Shown in pieces: positions 35,349-44,263 of a DNA stretch of 44,263 nt. The notes under the pieces were generated by a model. It saw nothing but the letters and a program-made list of their open reading frames with translations, was not told the DNA's origin and made no database searches. Position 1 is the first letter of the stretch. Each line of letters starts with the position of its first letter. Origin of the DNA: Microbispora hainanensis (GTDB lineage: Bacteria > Actinomycetota > Actinomycetes > Streptosporangiales > Streptosporangiaceae); the NCBI RefSeq assembly GCF_006874475.1, contig NZ_VIRM01000064.1:1-44263 (forward strand), written 5' to 3'. Position numbers and translations under genes: made by a program.

Positions 35349-36151
35349 CACCGGTCCGTACCGGGTCCGGTCGCGGCGGCCGGACCGGGCCGACACCGTC
35401 ACCCTGGCGCTGGAGCCGACGACCGGGCCGTGCCCGGCCTTCCCGCCGGGCCAGTTCACGATGATCTACGCGCGCGGCGTCGGCGAGATCCCGATCTCGA
35501 TCAGCGGCCGGGGCCGCACCGGGACGCTGGTGCACACGATCCGGGCCGTGGGCGCGGTCAGCGACGCGTTGTGCAGGGCTCGGCCCGGCGACCTCGTGGG
35601 AGTCCGCGGCCCGTACGGCACCGCGTTCGACGTGCCGGGGGCGGGTGGGCTGGACGTGGTCGTGGCGGCGGGCGGCCTCGGGCTGGCGCCGCTGCGCACG
35701 GTCGTCCGGGAGCTGATCGCCCACCGGTCGCGCTATGGCAGGATCAGCGTGATCGCCGGCACCCGGACCCCGATGACCCTGCTGTATCCGCGGGAGCTGA
35801 CCCGCTGGCGGGAGACCCACGGCATCGACGTCCAGGTCATCGTGGATCACCCCGACCATGTCTGGCGGGGCCCGATCGGGCTGGTCACCAGGCTGATCGA
35901 CCGGATCGTCTTCGAGCCGCGCAGGACCGCGGCCTTCGTGTGCGGCCCGGAGGACATGATGCGTGCCGTCGCCGACGAGCTGGTCGCGCGGGGTCCCCGC
36001 CCGGCGGATCATGCTGTCCCTCGAGCGCACCATGAAATGCGGAGTCGGCCGGTGCGGGCACTGCCAGCTCGGCCCGCTGCTGCTGTGCCTGGACGGGCCC
36101 GTGGTCGACTACGAGCGGGCAGGCCGCCTGCTCGCCGTACGGGAGCTGTGA
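35345..36151 (+). pseudogene. hyhG: hydrogenase gamma (FAD/NAD(P)) subunit, frame-disrupted
   Basis: The expected start ATG 35345 overlaps the preceding stop, and the expected end TGA 36149-36151 overlaps the small-subunit ATG, both in the same phase. The middle reads one base off. Homology enters at PYRVRSRR near 35356 (one base apparently missing, GTCCGTAC in place of GTCCCGTAC). It leaves at ELVARG near 35992, where one extra or two missing bases precede VPARRIMLSLERTMKCG. The core is a ferredoxin-reductase-like fold with PPGQFTMIYA, VVAAGGLGLAPLR and FVCGPEDMM. The end has the [2Fe-2S]-type cluster CGVGRCGHC. Either two true frameshifts or two sequence errors are present. Initiation at GTG 35314 would avoid the first break but has no well-placed ribosome binding site. 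Confidence 0.75.
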
Positions 36152-36990
36152 TGGGCACGCGCAAATCGATATCCGAACCGCGGCCGCGTGGGTCGGCCTC
36201 CCGGCCTCGGCTGGCGGTGTGGAAGTTCGCCTCCTGCGACGGGTGCCAGCTCACCTTGCTCGACTGCGAGGACGAACTGCTGTCCCTCGCCGCCGAGGTG
36301 GAGATCGCCTACTTCCTGGAGGCGTCCAGCGCCGCGGGCCCGGGGCCGTACGACCTGTCCCTGGTGGAGGGGTCGATCACCACCCCCGAGGACGCCGAGC
36401 GCATCCGGCACGTACGCCGGGTGTCGAGGCGCCTGGTGACGATCGGTGCCTGCGCCACCGCCGGCGGGGTCCAGGCCCTGCGCGACTTCGCCGACGTGCG
36501 CGAGTTCGCCTCCGTCGTGTACGCGCGGCCGGAGTACATCGCCACCCTGGCCACGTCGACCCCGATATCGGCCAACGTGCCGGTCGACTTCGAGCTGCGC
36601 GGCTGCCCGATCGACAAACGGCAGCTGATGGAGGTCGTCACCGCGTTCCTGACCGGGCGGCGGCCCGTCGTCCCCAGCCACAGCGTCTGCGTCGAGTGCA
36701 AGATCCGGGGCAACGTCTGCGTCCTGGTGGCCCACGGCACGCCGTGCCTCGGCCCGGTCACCCAGGCCGGCTGCGGGGCCCTCTGCCCGGCGTTCAACCG
36801 GGGCTGCTACGGCTGTTTCGGCCCGGCGGACACCGCCAACTCGCGGGCGCTGAGCACGAAACTGCGCATCCTCGGCATGAGCGACCCCGAACTGGTGCGT
36901 GTCTACCGGACCTTCAACGCGACCGAGGAACAGTTCATCCAGGCCGCCGAGGAGGCCGCCGGAGAGGCCCCGGGGGAGGCCGGCGGGTGA
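36151..36990 (+). CDS. hyhS: [NiFe] hydrogenase small (delta) subunit
   Basis: This is a 279-residue small subunit holding iron-sulfur clusters that relay electrons from the NiFe centre. The proximal-cluster cysteines begin with Cys29 and Cys32 in SCDGCQL, then GACATAGG. C-terminal cysteines follow (CVECKIRGNVC, GTPCLGPVTQAGCG, CPAFNRGCYGCFGP). There is no twin-arginine signal, so the enzyme is cytosolic, as expected for group 3b. GGGAG lies six bases before the ATG at 36151, which overlaps the TGA of the diaphorase gene. Because of the upstream frame break, an uninterrupted frame from 35314 runs into this gene. That apparent fusion is an artefact of the break. Confidence 0.85.
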   Translation: MGTRKSISEPRPRGSASRPRLAVWKFASCDGCQLTLLDCEDELLSLAAEVEIAYFLEASSAAGPGPYDLSLVEGSITTPEDAERIRHVRRVSRRLVTIGACATAGGVQALRDFADVREFASVVYARPEYIATLATSTPISANVPVDFELRGCPIDKRQLMEVVTAFLTGRRPVVPSHSVCVECKIRGNVCVLVAHGTPCLGPVTQAGCGALCPAFNRGCYGCFGPADTANSRALSTKLRILGMSDPELVRVYRTFNATEEQFIQAAEEAAGEAPGEAGG

Positions 36991-38274
36991 CGCACAGAAC
37001 CGTCCGCATCGGCGGCCTGTCCCGGGTCGAGGGCGAGGGCGCCCTGCTGGTACGCGCCCGCGGCGGCCGCGTCACCGACCTCCGGCTGAAGATCTACGAG
37101 CCGCCCCGGTTCTTCGAGGCGTTCCTGCGCGGCCGGGCCTACGACGAGCCCCCCGACATCACCGCGCGCATCTGCGGCATCTGTCCCGTGGCGTACCAGA
37201 TGAGCGCCTGTCAGGCCATCGAGTCGGCCCTCGGTGTGGCGGTCCCCGGGCCGCTGCGGGACCTGCCGCTGCTCCTCTACTACGGCGAGTGGATCGAGTC
37301 GCACACGCTGCACATCTTCCTGCTGCACGCGCCGGACTTCCTCGGCTACGACAGCGGCATGGCGATGGCCGCCGACCACCGCGAGCACGTCGAACGCGGC
37401 CTGGCGGTGAAGAAGGCGGGAAACGAGCTGGTCGCGACGCTGGGCGGACGGGCGATCCACCCGGTCAACGTACGGCGGCGGTTTCCACCGCGTGCCCCGG
37501 CGGCAGGAGCTCGCTCCGGTGGCCGAGCGGCTGCGCCGGGCGCGCGAGCACGCGCTGGCCACCGTGACCTGGGTCGCCGGGTTCGACTTCCCCGACGTCG
37601 AACACGACTACCGGTTCCTCGCGCTCCGGCACCCGGACGAGTACGCGATCCTGTCCGGCTCGCCCGCCGTGAGCGACGGATCCTCCTTCCCCGTCGAGGA
37701 CTGGCCGGACCACGTGGTGGAGGAGCAGGTCCAGGACTCCACGGCGCTGCACGCCCGGCTGGACGGGACCACCGGCTACCTGACCGGCGCCCTCGCCCGC
37801 TACGCCCTCAACTCGCCGCGGTTGTCCGCGTTGGCCCAGGAGGCGGCCCGGGACGCCGGCCTGGGCGAGGTGTGCCGCAACCCGTTCCGCAGCATCGTCG
37901 TCCGGGCCGTCGAAGTCGTGCACGCCTGCGACGAAGCGCTGCGGATCATCGACGGCTACGTCGAGCCCGAGGTGCCGGCCGTACCCGTCGAACCGACGGC
38001 GGGAGTCGGCCACGGCGCGTCGGAGGCGCCGCGCGGCACCCTGTACCACCGCTACCGCATCGGCGCGGACGGGCTGATCACCGAGGCGGCCATCGTGCCC
38101 CCCACCTCGCAGAACCAGGCCCGGATGGAAATGGACCTGCGCGAACTGATCGAGCCCCGGCTCGGTCTGGCGCAGGCCGAGCTCGCCGCACTGTGCGAGC
38201 GGGCGGTGCGCAACCACGACCCGTGCATCTCCTGCTCCACCCACTTCCTGGACCTGCGGCTCGATGCCCGGTGA
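36987..38274 (+). pseudogene. hyhL: [NiFe] hydrogenase large (alpha) subunit, one frame break
   Basis: The start is GTG 36987, overlapping the small-subunit TGA as GTGA. The first part carries the N-terminal nickel ligands RICGICP (Cys63, Cys66) and continues to GGRAIHPVNVR near 37475. The frame then jumps by +1 (one extra or two missing bases around 37476) and resumes as GGFHRVPRRQELAPVAERL to the end. The C-terminal ligand motif DPCISCSTH is intact, followed by a short LDLRLDAR tail that the maturation protease would process. Full length is about 429 residues, normal for group 3b. Whether the break is biological or a sequence error cannot be told here. If real, no active hydrogenase forms. 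Confidence 0.75.
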
Positions 38275-38707
38275 CCCGGTGGTGATCGGGATCGGCGGCG
38301 ACGCGCGCGGCGACGACGCGGCCGGTCTGGAGGTGGTCCGGCTGCTGCGCGGCAGGCTCCCGCCCTCCGTCCTCCTCACCGAGAGCTGCGGAGATCCCAT
38401 GCACCTGGTCACGGCCTGGGACGACGCGCGCCTGGCGATCGTGATCGACGCGGTCTCCTCCGGCGCGCCGCCGGGAACCGTACACCGCGGCCTGCCGCCC
38501 CATCCCGGGGCCGGCCGGCACCGAAGCTCGCACGCCCTGGGCCTGACCGACGCGATCGCACTCGGCCGGGCGCTCGGCCGGCTCCCGCACGAGCTGGTCT
38601 TCTTCGGTGTCGAAGGAGGCGACTTCGCCCTCGACGCCCCCGTCACCCCGCCGGTCCTGGCGGCGATCCAGGAGACGGCCGAGGCCGTACGGCAAGCACT
38701 CCGATGA
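38264..38707 (+). CDS. hydrogenase maturation protease
   Basis: This 147-residue protease of the HycI/HybD type would trim the C-terminus of the large subunit after nickel insertion. It has the family's GIGGDARGDDAAGLEVV nickel-sensing motif near residues 9-25 and IVIDAVSSG near 60. The FFGVEGGDF segment comes near the end. The ATG at 38264 overlaps the end of the large-subunit gene by 11 bases, so it is translationally coupled to its substrate. It is intact even though the large subunit has a frame break, which is compatible with a recent break or an error. Confidence 0.85.
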   Translation: MPGDPVVIGIGGDARGDDAAGLEVVRLLRGRLPPSVLLTESCGDPMHLVTAWDDARLAIVIDAVSSGAPPGTVHRGLPPHPGAGRHRSSHALGLTDAIALGRALGRLPHELVFFGVEGGDFALDAPVTPPVLAAIQETAEAVRQALR

Positions 38708-38797
38708 ATCCCGCAAGGCTCGGGCCGTGCGCGCGGTCGTTCAGCGTTCGAACGGGGCCCACCGCATTTCACGACCTGGCAGTTACTACCGCGGTGG

Positions 38798-41314
38798 TCA
38801 GCTCCCTGACACGGACCTGGCCAGACCGTGTCGGACCAACCGCGGCCTGCGGCTGAACGGGGTGGCCCGGCGGTGCACGTGGCGGTGGGGCGGCAGGCGC
38901 CGCTCGCGTGGGGCGGGCACGGTGCGGAAGCGCCTTTTGACGGCCTCGACGAGTGCCAAGTAGACGATCAGGACGACGGCGATAGTGCCGAGAATGGCCG
39001 GTGGGATGGGCGCCAGCCCCAGGTCGGATGCGAAGGGCGCATAGGGCAGGGCGAGTCCGGCCGCCACCACGACCCCCACGGCGATCACGAGGGCTGTGGC
39101 CGGCCGGCTTCGCCAGAACGGCGTACGGCGGGTCCGGACGATGAAGATCACCAAAGTCTGGGTGGCGAGGGACTCCACGAACCAGGACGCGCGAAACAGC
39201 GGCGGCGCGGCGTGGAAGACTCGAAGCAACAGCGCGAACATGGCGAGGTCGAACATCGAGCTGAGCGGTCCGAAGACCAGCATGAACCGACGGATGAGCC
39301 CGAGGTCGAAGCGCGCGGGCCGGGCGAGCTGCTCGCGGTCGACGGCGTCGGCCGGGATGGCGAGCTGGCTGGCGTCATACAGCAGGTTGTTGAGCAGCAC
39401 CTGGCTCGGCAGCATCGGCAGGAACGGAAGCACCGCCGAGGCCGCCGCGGCGGAGAACATGTTGCCGACGTTGCTGGCCGTACCCATCAGGAGGTATTTG
39501 ACGGTGTTGGCGAAGATGCGGCGGCCTTCTACGATGCCGTCGGCGAGCACGCCCAGGTCCTTCTCCAACAGCACGACGTCGGCCGCGTCCCTGGCGACGT
39601 CGGCCCCGGTGTCGACGGAGATGCCCACATCCGCCCGGTGCAGCGCGAGCGCGTCATTGACGCCGTCGCCGAGGTAGGCGACGTCCAGGCCGCCGCTTCG
39701 CTGGATGCCGACGATCCTGGCCTTCTGCTCGGGGCTGACTCGCGCGAACACCGTGGCCGCTGGCAGGGCATCGGTCAGGGCGGCGTCGTCGAGACGCTCG
39801 ATCTCCTCACCGGTCAGCACTCCGGTGACGGGCAGGCCGATCTTCTCGCACAGGCCGGTCGCGACGGTGGGGTGGTCGCCGGTGAGGATCTTCACGGTGA
39901 CTCCGAGCGCGGCCAGGCGTTCGAGCGCCTGCTCCACGCCGGGTTTGGGCGGGTCGCTGAACACCAGGAACCCGGCCAGATCGAGATCGGACTCCACCAG
40001 CTCGCGTTCTCCTGCGCGTACGGCGACCGCGACCAGGCGGGCGCCCTCGGCGAACAGCCGCTCGGCGAGCGCGCGGGACTCCTCGGGCACGGTCCGGCAC
40101 CGGGCCAGCACCGCTTCCGGGGCTCCCTTGACGATGGTCAGCGTCGCGCCGGCGGGGTCCTCGACCAGTACGGATGCCATACGCCGCTTGTGGTCGAACG
40201 GCTTGGCATCGATGCGCCGGTAGCTTCCCGGCGTCCACTCCCGCATGGCACCTGCATCGTGCAGGGCTTCGTGGAGGGCGTCGTCGAGTGGTGTGGAGCC
40301 GGGCGGGTCCGCGCACAGCACTCCGAAACGGAACGGGCCGTCGGCGTCACCCTGGTCGGGGGTCCCGTCGGGGCGGACGGCCTGGCGCAGGGCGATCCTG
40401 GCTTGGGTCAGCGTGCCGGTCTTGTCGGTGAACAGCACCTCGACGTCGCCGAGGTCCTCGATGGCGACCAGGCGTTTCACGAGCACTTTCATCCGGGTGA
40501 GGCGGCGCGACCCGGTGGCGAGGCTGGTGGTGACGACGGCAGGGAGCAGTTGCGGGGTGACGCCGACCGCGATGGCGAGCGAGAACAGCATCGCGTCGAG
40601 CAGCGGGCGGCCTATGACCAGGTTCGTGGTGAACACTCCGGCCGTCAGCGCCGCGGCGACCCACACCAGCAGTCCGGAGAACCTGCGCAGCCCGATCTGG
40701 AAGGCCGTCTCAGCGTGCCGCTCACCCAGGCCCGCGGCGATCGCGCCGAAAGCCGTGCCGGCGCCAGTTCGGGACACGGTTCCGGTCGCGGTTCCCGCCG
40801 TGACGACCGTTCCCATCAGCGCCGTGTCGCCGGGTTTCTTGCGGACTGGCAGCGACTCCCCGGTCAGCACCGACTCGTCGCACTCGAAGTCCCGTGCCTC
40901 GGCCAGCTCGATGTCCGCGGGGACGACGGCGCCGAGCCTCAGCTGGACCACGTCCCCGGGGACCAGGTCGGTAACGTCACGCTCAACCAGGGTGCCGCCC
41001 CGCAGCACACACGCCCGGCTGCGCATGTGCTCGTGCAGCGCCTCCACCGCGCGCTCGGCGCGGTACTCGTTGGCGAAGCCCAGCCCGACGCTCAACGCGA
41101 CGATCACACCGATCACCACCGCGTCGGTCCGCTCCCCGACGAAGAACGACACGGTGGCCGCGACCAGCAGCAGTATCAGCAGCGGGCTGCGGAGTTGCCT
41201 GGCCAGCACCGCGACGGGGCGCGCCCGGTGGCTGCGGACGGCGTTGGGGCCGACTTTGGCCCGGGCGGCCGCGGCCTGTTCGTCGGTGAGCCCTGTCGTG
41301 GCCGGTTCTGTCAC
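38798..41314 (-). CDS. mgtA: MgtA-like magnesium P-type ATPase
   Basis: This 838-residue P-type ATPase transports cations across the membrane. The phosphorylation site is DKTGTLT (Asp297) and the actuator loop is LTGES. The TM4 motif is AVGVTPQLLP and the hinge is LGDGVNDALAL. The C-terminal LNNLLYDASQLAIP and FGPLSSMFDLAMF blocks are those of P3B magnesium ATPases. Start GTG 41314 follows AAAGGA at six-base spacing. ATG 41347 (11 codons longer) is possible. A DosR-like box lies about 200 bases upstream. It converges on the hydrogenase operon and follows a second P-type ATPase gene in the same direction, an arrangement seen in actinobacterial stress regions. Confidence 0.9.
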   Translation of the reverse strand: MTEPATTGLTDEQAAAARAKVGPNAVRSHRARPVAVLARQLRSPLLILLLVAATVSFFVGERTDAVVIGVIVALSVGLGFANEYRAERAVEALHEHMRSRACVLRGGTLVERDVTDLVPGDVVQLRLGAVVPADIELAEARDFECDESVLTGESLPVRKKPGDTALMGTVVTAGTATGTVSRTGAGTAFGAIAAGLGERHAETAFQIGLRRFSGLLVWVAAALTAGVFTTNLVIGRPLLDAMLFSLAIAVGVTPQLLPAVVTTSLATGSRRLTRMKVLVKRLVAIEDLGDVEVLFTDKTGTLTQARIALRQAVRPDGTPDQGDADGPFRFGVLCADPPGSTPLDDALHEALHDAGAMREWTPGSYRRIDAKPFDHKRRMASVLVEDPAGATLTIVKGAPEAVLARCRTVPEESRALAERLFAEGARLVAVAVRAGERELVESDLDLAGFLVFSDPPKPGVEQALERLAALGVTVKILTGDHPTVATGLCEKIGLPVTGVLTGEEIERLDDAALTDALPAATVFARVSPEQKARIVGIQRSGGLDVAYLGDGVNDALALHRADVGISVDTGADVARDAADVVLLEKDLGVLADGIVEGRRIFANTVKYLLMGTASNVGNMFSAAAASAVLPFLPMLPSQVLLNNLLYDASQLAIPADAVDREQLARPARFDLGLIRRFMLVFGPLSSMFDLAMFALLLRVFHAAPPLFRASWFVESLATQTLVIFIVRTRRTPFWRSRPATALVIAVGVVVAAGLALPYAPFASDLGLAPIPPAILGTIAVVLIVYLALVEAVKRRFRTVPAPRERRLPPHRHVHRRATPFSRRPRLVRHGLARSVSGS

Positions 41315-41347
41315 GGTGATTCCTTTGGCGTCGGCGGGTCCGGTCAT

Positions 41348-41748
41348 CGCAGCGGTCCCGTCCCCCCGGATCGAGAGTTGTTCGGCCCGCGCTCGGCCGA
41401 CCGCCTGAACGCTAACTCCACGCTCGGTCCGGTCAGATCTCGCACAATGGGCTCCATGCCCTGAAGCAGATCACTCAGGCGTGTGGGGTGGCCGCAGGCC
41501 AAAGGCATCCTGCCAGGGGACCTTCGGCCCATGATGCGGGGAACCACATCTTCAGTTCGAGACGGCGTCGAGCTCCCGGGCGGGCGGCCGGCACAGCGAC
41601 GTCGTCTTCGAATACGCCGTCCCCACGAGGAGCGCGTCGCACAGGTGTGGCAATGGTGCGGCGGCGTGGACGGTGGCGAGTTGGCTCAGTAGCCCTGAGT
41701 CGAGTTCCCCCTGTTGATGTTGCCAACGTAGGGCGTATAGGGCGGCGC
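41348..41748. other. 401-base gap between the two ATPase genes
   Basis: No full gene is present. It holds a DosR-like box at 41517-41530. On the minus strand at about 41364-41490, a frame reading LSDLLQGMEPIVRDLTGPSV resembles the linker before the ATP-binding domain of sensor kinases. It may be a short remnant. Near 41730-41750 an imperfect ATAGGGCGGCGCCTAT palindrome follows the stop of the second ATPase and could end its transcript, though it has no T-tract. Confidence 0.35.
41517..41530. promoter_or_regulatory. DosR/DevR-like box upstream of the MgtA-like gene
   Basis: GGGACCTTCGGCCC matches GGGAC-N4-GGCCC, the same half-sites and spacing as the site at 31437. It lies about 200 bases before the MgtA-like start and in the gap after the second ATPase gene. 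The resemblance to hypoxia boxes is good, but no regulator gene is in the window. Confidence 0.5.
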
Positions 41749-44263
41749 CTATGCAGTGGGCCTAGTGAACGGGTGGGGAGAGGGCGCTTGGCCTGTCGCT
41801 TCGCTCCCGGTACGCTCGCCGCCGCCACTGCCGCGGGGGCGCACCATGTCGCACGCCAGCGCCGAGAGTATGGCGGCGCCCAGCGCCATCGCCCAGCCGG
41901 CGGGCGGCAGAGGCACCAGCGCGAGCGGCGCGCCCAGCGCCGGGATCACCGTCACGAGCACCTGCAGCGCCGCGGTGGCGGTCACCGCGACAAGTACCGA
42001 ACGGCCCCGCCACCAGCCGCGCTCGAAGGTCCGGCGACGGGCCCGGACGACGTAGGCGAGGGTCAGGCGGGCGAAGACCAGTGCGAGCACGGCCTGGCTA
42101 CGGACCTGTTCCTCGCTCCAGCCGAGGCGGCGGGCGACCTCGACGGCCGCGAAGACGAGCGCGCCGACGGCCACCGCCCGCAGCGCGATCCGAGACAGGA
42201 CGGGCCAGGAGAGCAGATCGCCGGCGGGTGGCCGCAGTGCGAGCGGGTCGCCGGCGGGCCGGTCGACGCCGAGTGCGATGGCGGGGATGCCGTCCAGCAC
42301 CAGGTTGATCCAGAGCAGTTGCACGGGGAGCAGCGGCACGACCAGGTCCGGCCAGGTGATCAGGCCGGTGAGGACGATGAGGATCTCCGCGAGGTTGCCG
42401 GTGAGCAGGTATCCGATCATCGAGGCCACGTTGTGGCGCAGGCGGCGCCCTTCGCGCACCCCCGCGACGATCGTGCCGAGATCGCCGTTGGTGACGACGA
42501 CGGCGGCGGCCTCCCGGGCGACGTCCGTGCCCTCCTCGCCGGCCATGGCCACCCCCACGTCGGCGTTGCGCAGTGCCGGGGCGTCGTTCACACCGTCGCC
42601 GGTCATCGCCACAACCTGGCCGTCCTCGCGCAGGGCTCGTACCAGGTCGAGCTTGGTGCCGGGGTCGACGCGGGCCAGTACGGCCGCCTCGCGCAGCCGG
42701 GCGTACCGTTTCGAACGCTCGTCGTCCGGGCCTTCGAGGGTCTGGAGTGCGGCGCCCGTGACCACCGGGTCGGCGTCGATACCCACCTCCCCGGCGATGG
42801 CGCGGGCGGTGTCGGCGTGGTCACCGGTCACCATCACGACGCGGATGCCCGCGGCGCGGCAGTCCGCCACCGCCCGCGCCGCCGAGGGGCGGATCTCGTC
42901 ACTGAGCGCGACCAGGCCGAGTGGGCGCAGGTCCACGGCGTCCAGGTCCGGGGTGTGCTCGCCGGCGAGCGCGAGCACCCGCAGGCCCCGGTCGGCCAGA
43001 CCGGACACCGCTCGCGTCAGCCGCTCGGTCTCCGGGCCGGGCACGCAGCGGGCGAGCACCACCTCCGGGGCGCCCTTGACCGTCAGCAGAGGCCCATCCT
43101 CGGCCGCCGTGGTGATCACGGCCATCGACCTCGTCTCGGCGTCGAACGGGCGGGCGGCCAGGCGTTCCTCGCCGGGCGGCAGCCTCACCCCGTGCCGCTC
43201 GGCGGCCACGGCGAGGGCCACGTCGACCGCGTCCCCCAAGCGGTCGCGAGCGTCGTTGCAGCGCAGCGCGGCACGCCACAGGTCGTCGTCGGACGCCGTC
43301 ACCCAATCGGCCACGGTCAGATGCCCAGTGGTCAGAGTGCCCGTCTTGTCCGTGGCGATGACGGTGGTCGCGCCCAGCGCCTCGATGGCCGGCAGCCGCC
43401 GGACGATCACACCGAGCGCCGCCATGCGCTGTGAGCCGAGCGCCAGCGCCGTGGTGACCGCTGCGGCCAGGCTTTCCGGCACGGCGGCGATGGCCAGCGC
43501 CACTCCAGCCAGGATGATGTCGACAAGCGCGGCCTCGCCCCGCTGGACTCGGGTGAGTCCGATGAGAATCATCACGACGCCCGCCATGACGGCGATCAGG
43601 CCGATTCGTCGTGACACCCGTGCGAGTTCCACCGCCAGCGGGCCCTTGACGCCGCCGCCCAGCGCGGAGGCGATGCGCCCCATCTCGGTGCGGGCACCGG
43701 TGCGGCTCACCTCCGCGACGCCCGAGCCCCGGACGACGAGAGTCCCGGCGAACAGCTCGTCACGGCGATCGGCGAGCGTGCCGCCCGGGCTCTCCGCTCC
43801 CGCGGCTCGCTTGTCGGACGACAGCGACTCGCCAGTGAGTATCGACTCGTCCACGCCCAGCCCGTTCGCCTGCAACAGCCGCGCGTCAGCGGGTACGCGG
43901 TCTCCGGCCGCAACCTGCACGACATCGCCCGGTACGACCTCGGCGGCGGGAATCCTCCGTACAACGCCGTCGCGGACGACCTTGGCCATGGGCGCGGTGA
44001 AAGTGCGCAACGCCCGTACGGCATGGTCGGCCTTCGTCTCCTGGCTCACCCCGATGACCACGTTGACCAGGAGAATGGTCAAGATGGCCGCGCCCTCGGG
44101 AACCTCGCCGAGGACGACCAGGGTGACCAGCCCGGCGATCAGCAGCAGGATCGACATCGGGTCGGCAAGCTGACGGGCGGCCCGGACGGGCAGTCGCGGC
44201 GGCCTCGGCTGCGCGAACTCGTTCGGCCCGCACTCGGCCAACCGCTCCGCTGCCGCCTCCGCG
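41749..44263 (-). CDS. CtpF-like calcium-type P-type ATPase, 5' end beyond window
   Basis: This gene is open to the right edge. The frame continues past 44241 as AERLAECGPNEF, the usual N-terminal cation ATPase motif, so the start is missing. About 838 codons are visible. It has LTGES (GVDESILTGESL), TM4 AAVPESL and the phosphorylation site DKTGTLT. MTGDGVNDAPAL and a C-terminal transmembrane half with LLWINLVLDGIPAIALG are also present. These blocks belong to P2-type (calcium/manganese/sodium-like) ATPases, including mycobacterial CtpF, a DosR-regulon member. The sequence is intact as far as seen. The transported ion cannot be deduced. Confidence 0.85.
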   Translation of the reverse strand, partial: AEAAAERLAECGPNEFAQPRPPRLPVRAARQLADPMSILLLIAGLVTLVVLGEVPEGAAILTILLVNVVIGVSQETKADHAVRALRTFTAPMAKVVRDGVVRRIPAAEVVPGDVVQVAAGDRVPADARLLQANGLGVDESILTGESLSSDKRAAGAESPGGTLADRRDELFAGTLVVRGSGVAEVSRTGARTEMGRIASALGGGVKGPLAVELARVSRRIGLIAVMAGVVMILIGLTRVQRGEAALVDIILAGVALAIAAVPESLAAAVTTALALGSQRMAALGVIVRRLPAIEALGATTVIATDKTGTLTTGHLTVADWVTASDDDLWRAALRCNDARDRLGDAVDVALAVAAERHGVRLPPGEERLAARPFDAETRSMAVITTAAEDGPLLTVKGAPEVVLARCVPGPETERLTRAVSGLADRGLRVLALAGEHTPDLDAVDLRPLGLVALSDEIRPSAARAVADCRAAGIRVVMVTGDHADTARAIAGEVGIDADPVVTGAALQTLEGPDDERSKRYARLREAAVLARVDPGTKLDLVRALREDGQVVAMTGDGVNDAPALRNADVGVAMAGEEGTDVAREAAAVVVTNGDLGTIVAGVREGRRLRHNVASMIGYLLTGNLAEILIVLTGLITWPDLVVPLLPVQLLWINLVLDGIPAIALGVDRPAGDPLALRPPAGDLLSWPVLSRIALRAVAVGALVFAAVEVARRLGWSEEQVRSQAVLALVFARLTLAYVVRARRRTFERGWWRGRSVLVAVTATAALQVLVTVIPALGAPLALVPLPPAGWAMALGAAILSALACDMVRPRGSGGGERTGSEATGQAPSPHPFTRPTA

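Noticed and set aside
35314..36990. Apparent fusion of the diaphorase and hydrogenase small subunit
   Set aside because: The joining stretch is out-of-frame Arg/Pro/Ala sequence. The true diaphorase C-terminus with its CGVGRCGHC cluster lies in another frame, so this is a frame-break artefact.
36219..38285. 688-codon frame covering the large subunit and more
   Set aside because: Its first part is the off-frame shadow of the small subunit, and its end past about 37475 is off-frame from the large subunit.
38828..41464. 878-codon rightward frame
   Set aside because: It is a mirror of the MgtA-like ATPase. The Gln/His/Glu/Arg-rich product is an artefact of codon bias.
42278..44173. 631-codon rightward frame
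   Set aside because: It is antisense to the CtpF-like ATPase, and its Ser/Arg/Thr/Ala-rich product has no domain.

Overview
The window comes from a high-GC actinomycete chromosome (or a large plasmid). The signs are strongly GC-biased third codon positions, GTG starts, chains of ATGA/GTGA stop-start overlaps and an SCO6880-type conjugation protein. Streptosporangiales or Streptomyces-like relatives are plausible, but no marker fixes the genus. Most genes in the left two thirds read leftward.

Positions 1-8750 are part of a conjugative element. A tightly overlapped leftward operon encodes a small pilin-like protein, a lipoprotein, a TrbL/VirB6-like channel protein, an SCO6880-family protein, a VirB4-like ATPase, a TraG/VirD4-like coupling ATPase and a DUF4913 protein. 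A divergent rightward set holds two small helix-turn-helix proteins on either side of a lysozyme/NlpC-type wall hydrolase. No relaxase or integrase lies inside the window.

Positions 8995-16151 are cargo. There is a three-part protein with a central GNAT acetyltransferase coupled to a NADAR-domain protein, a pair of uncharacterised rightward genes (the first DUF3885-like), and a two-gene unit of a STAND-type NTPase with a TPR tail plus an aminoglycoside-phosphotransferase-fold kinase.

Positions 16456-28872 look like a defence island with lower GC in places. Its core is a three-gene, stop-start coupled operon: a 627-residue protein of no recognised family, a 301-residue protein of no recognised family, and a 1706-residue DEAD/DEAH-type helicase with zinc-binding Cys clusters and a C-terminal DUF1998 region. 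It recalls Druantia (DruE) and MrfA helicases but lacks the known Druantia partners that I can recognise. It is the best candidate here for an undescribed system. Upstream lie a UvrD/Rep-type helicase with a ParE/RelE-like N-terminus and an McrC nuclease gene whose McrB partner has lost its N-terminal half, including Walker A.

Positions 28873-30887 are an IS1634-type insertion sequence with 14-bp terminal repeats. It sits exactly between two broken genes, McrB on the left and phosphoketolase on the right, without a visible target duplication. It therefore marks a deletion or rearrangement joint between the defence island and the next region.

Positions 30870-44263 look like a hypoxia/redox-stress region: a phosphoketolase fragment, a GNAT plus ADP-forming acyl-CoA synthetase fusion, a group 3b-like [NiFe] hydrogenase operon with its maturation protease, and two P-type ATPases (one MgtA-like, one CtpF-like and cut by the window edge). 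Two sites of form GGGAC-N4-GGCCC, like DosR/DevR boxes, and one CRP/FNR-like palindrome lie in its promoter regions. The hydrogenase diaphorase and large-subunit genes each carry frame breaks, so the enzyme is either decaying or the sequence has errors there.
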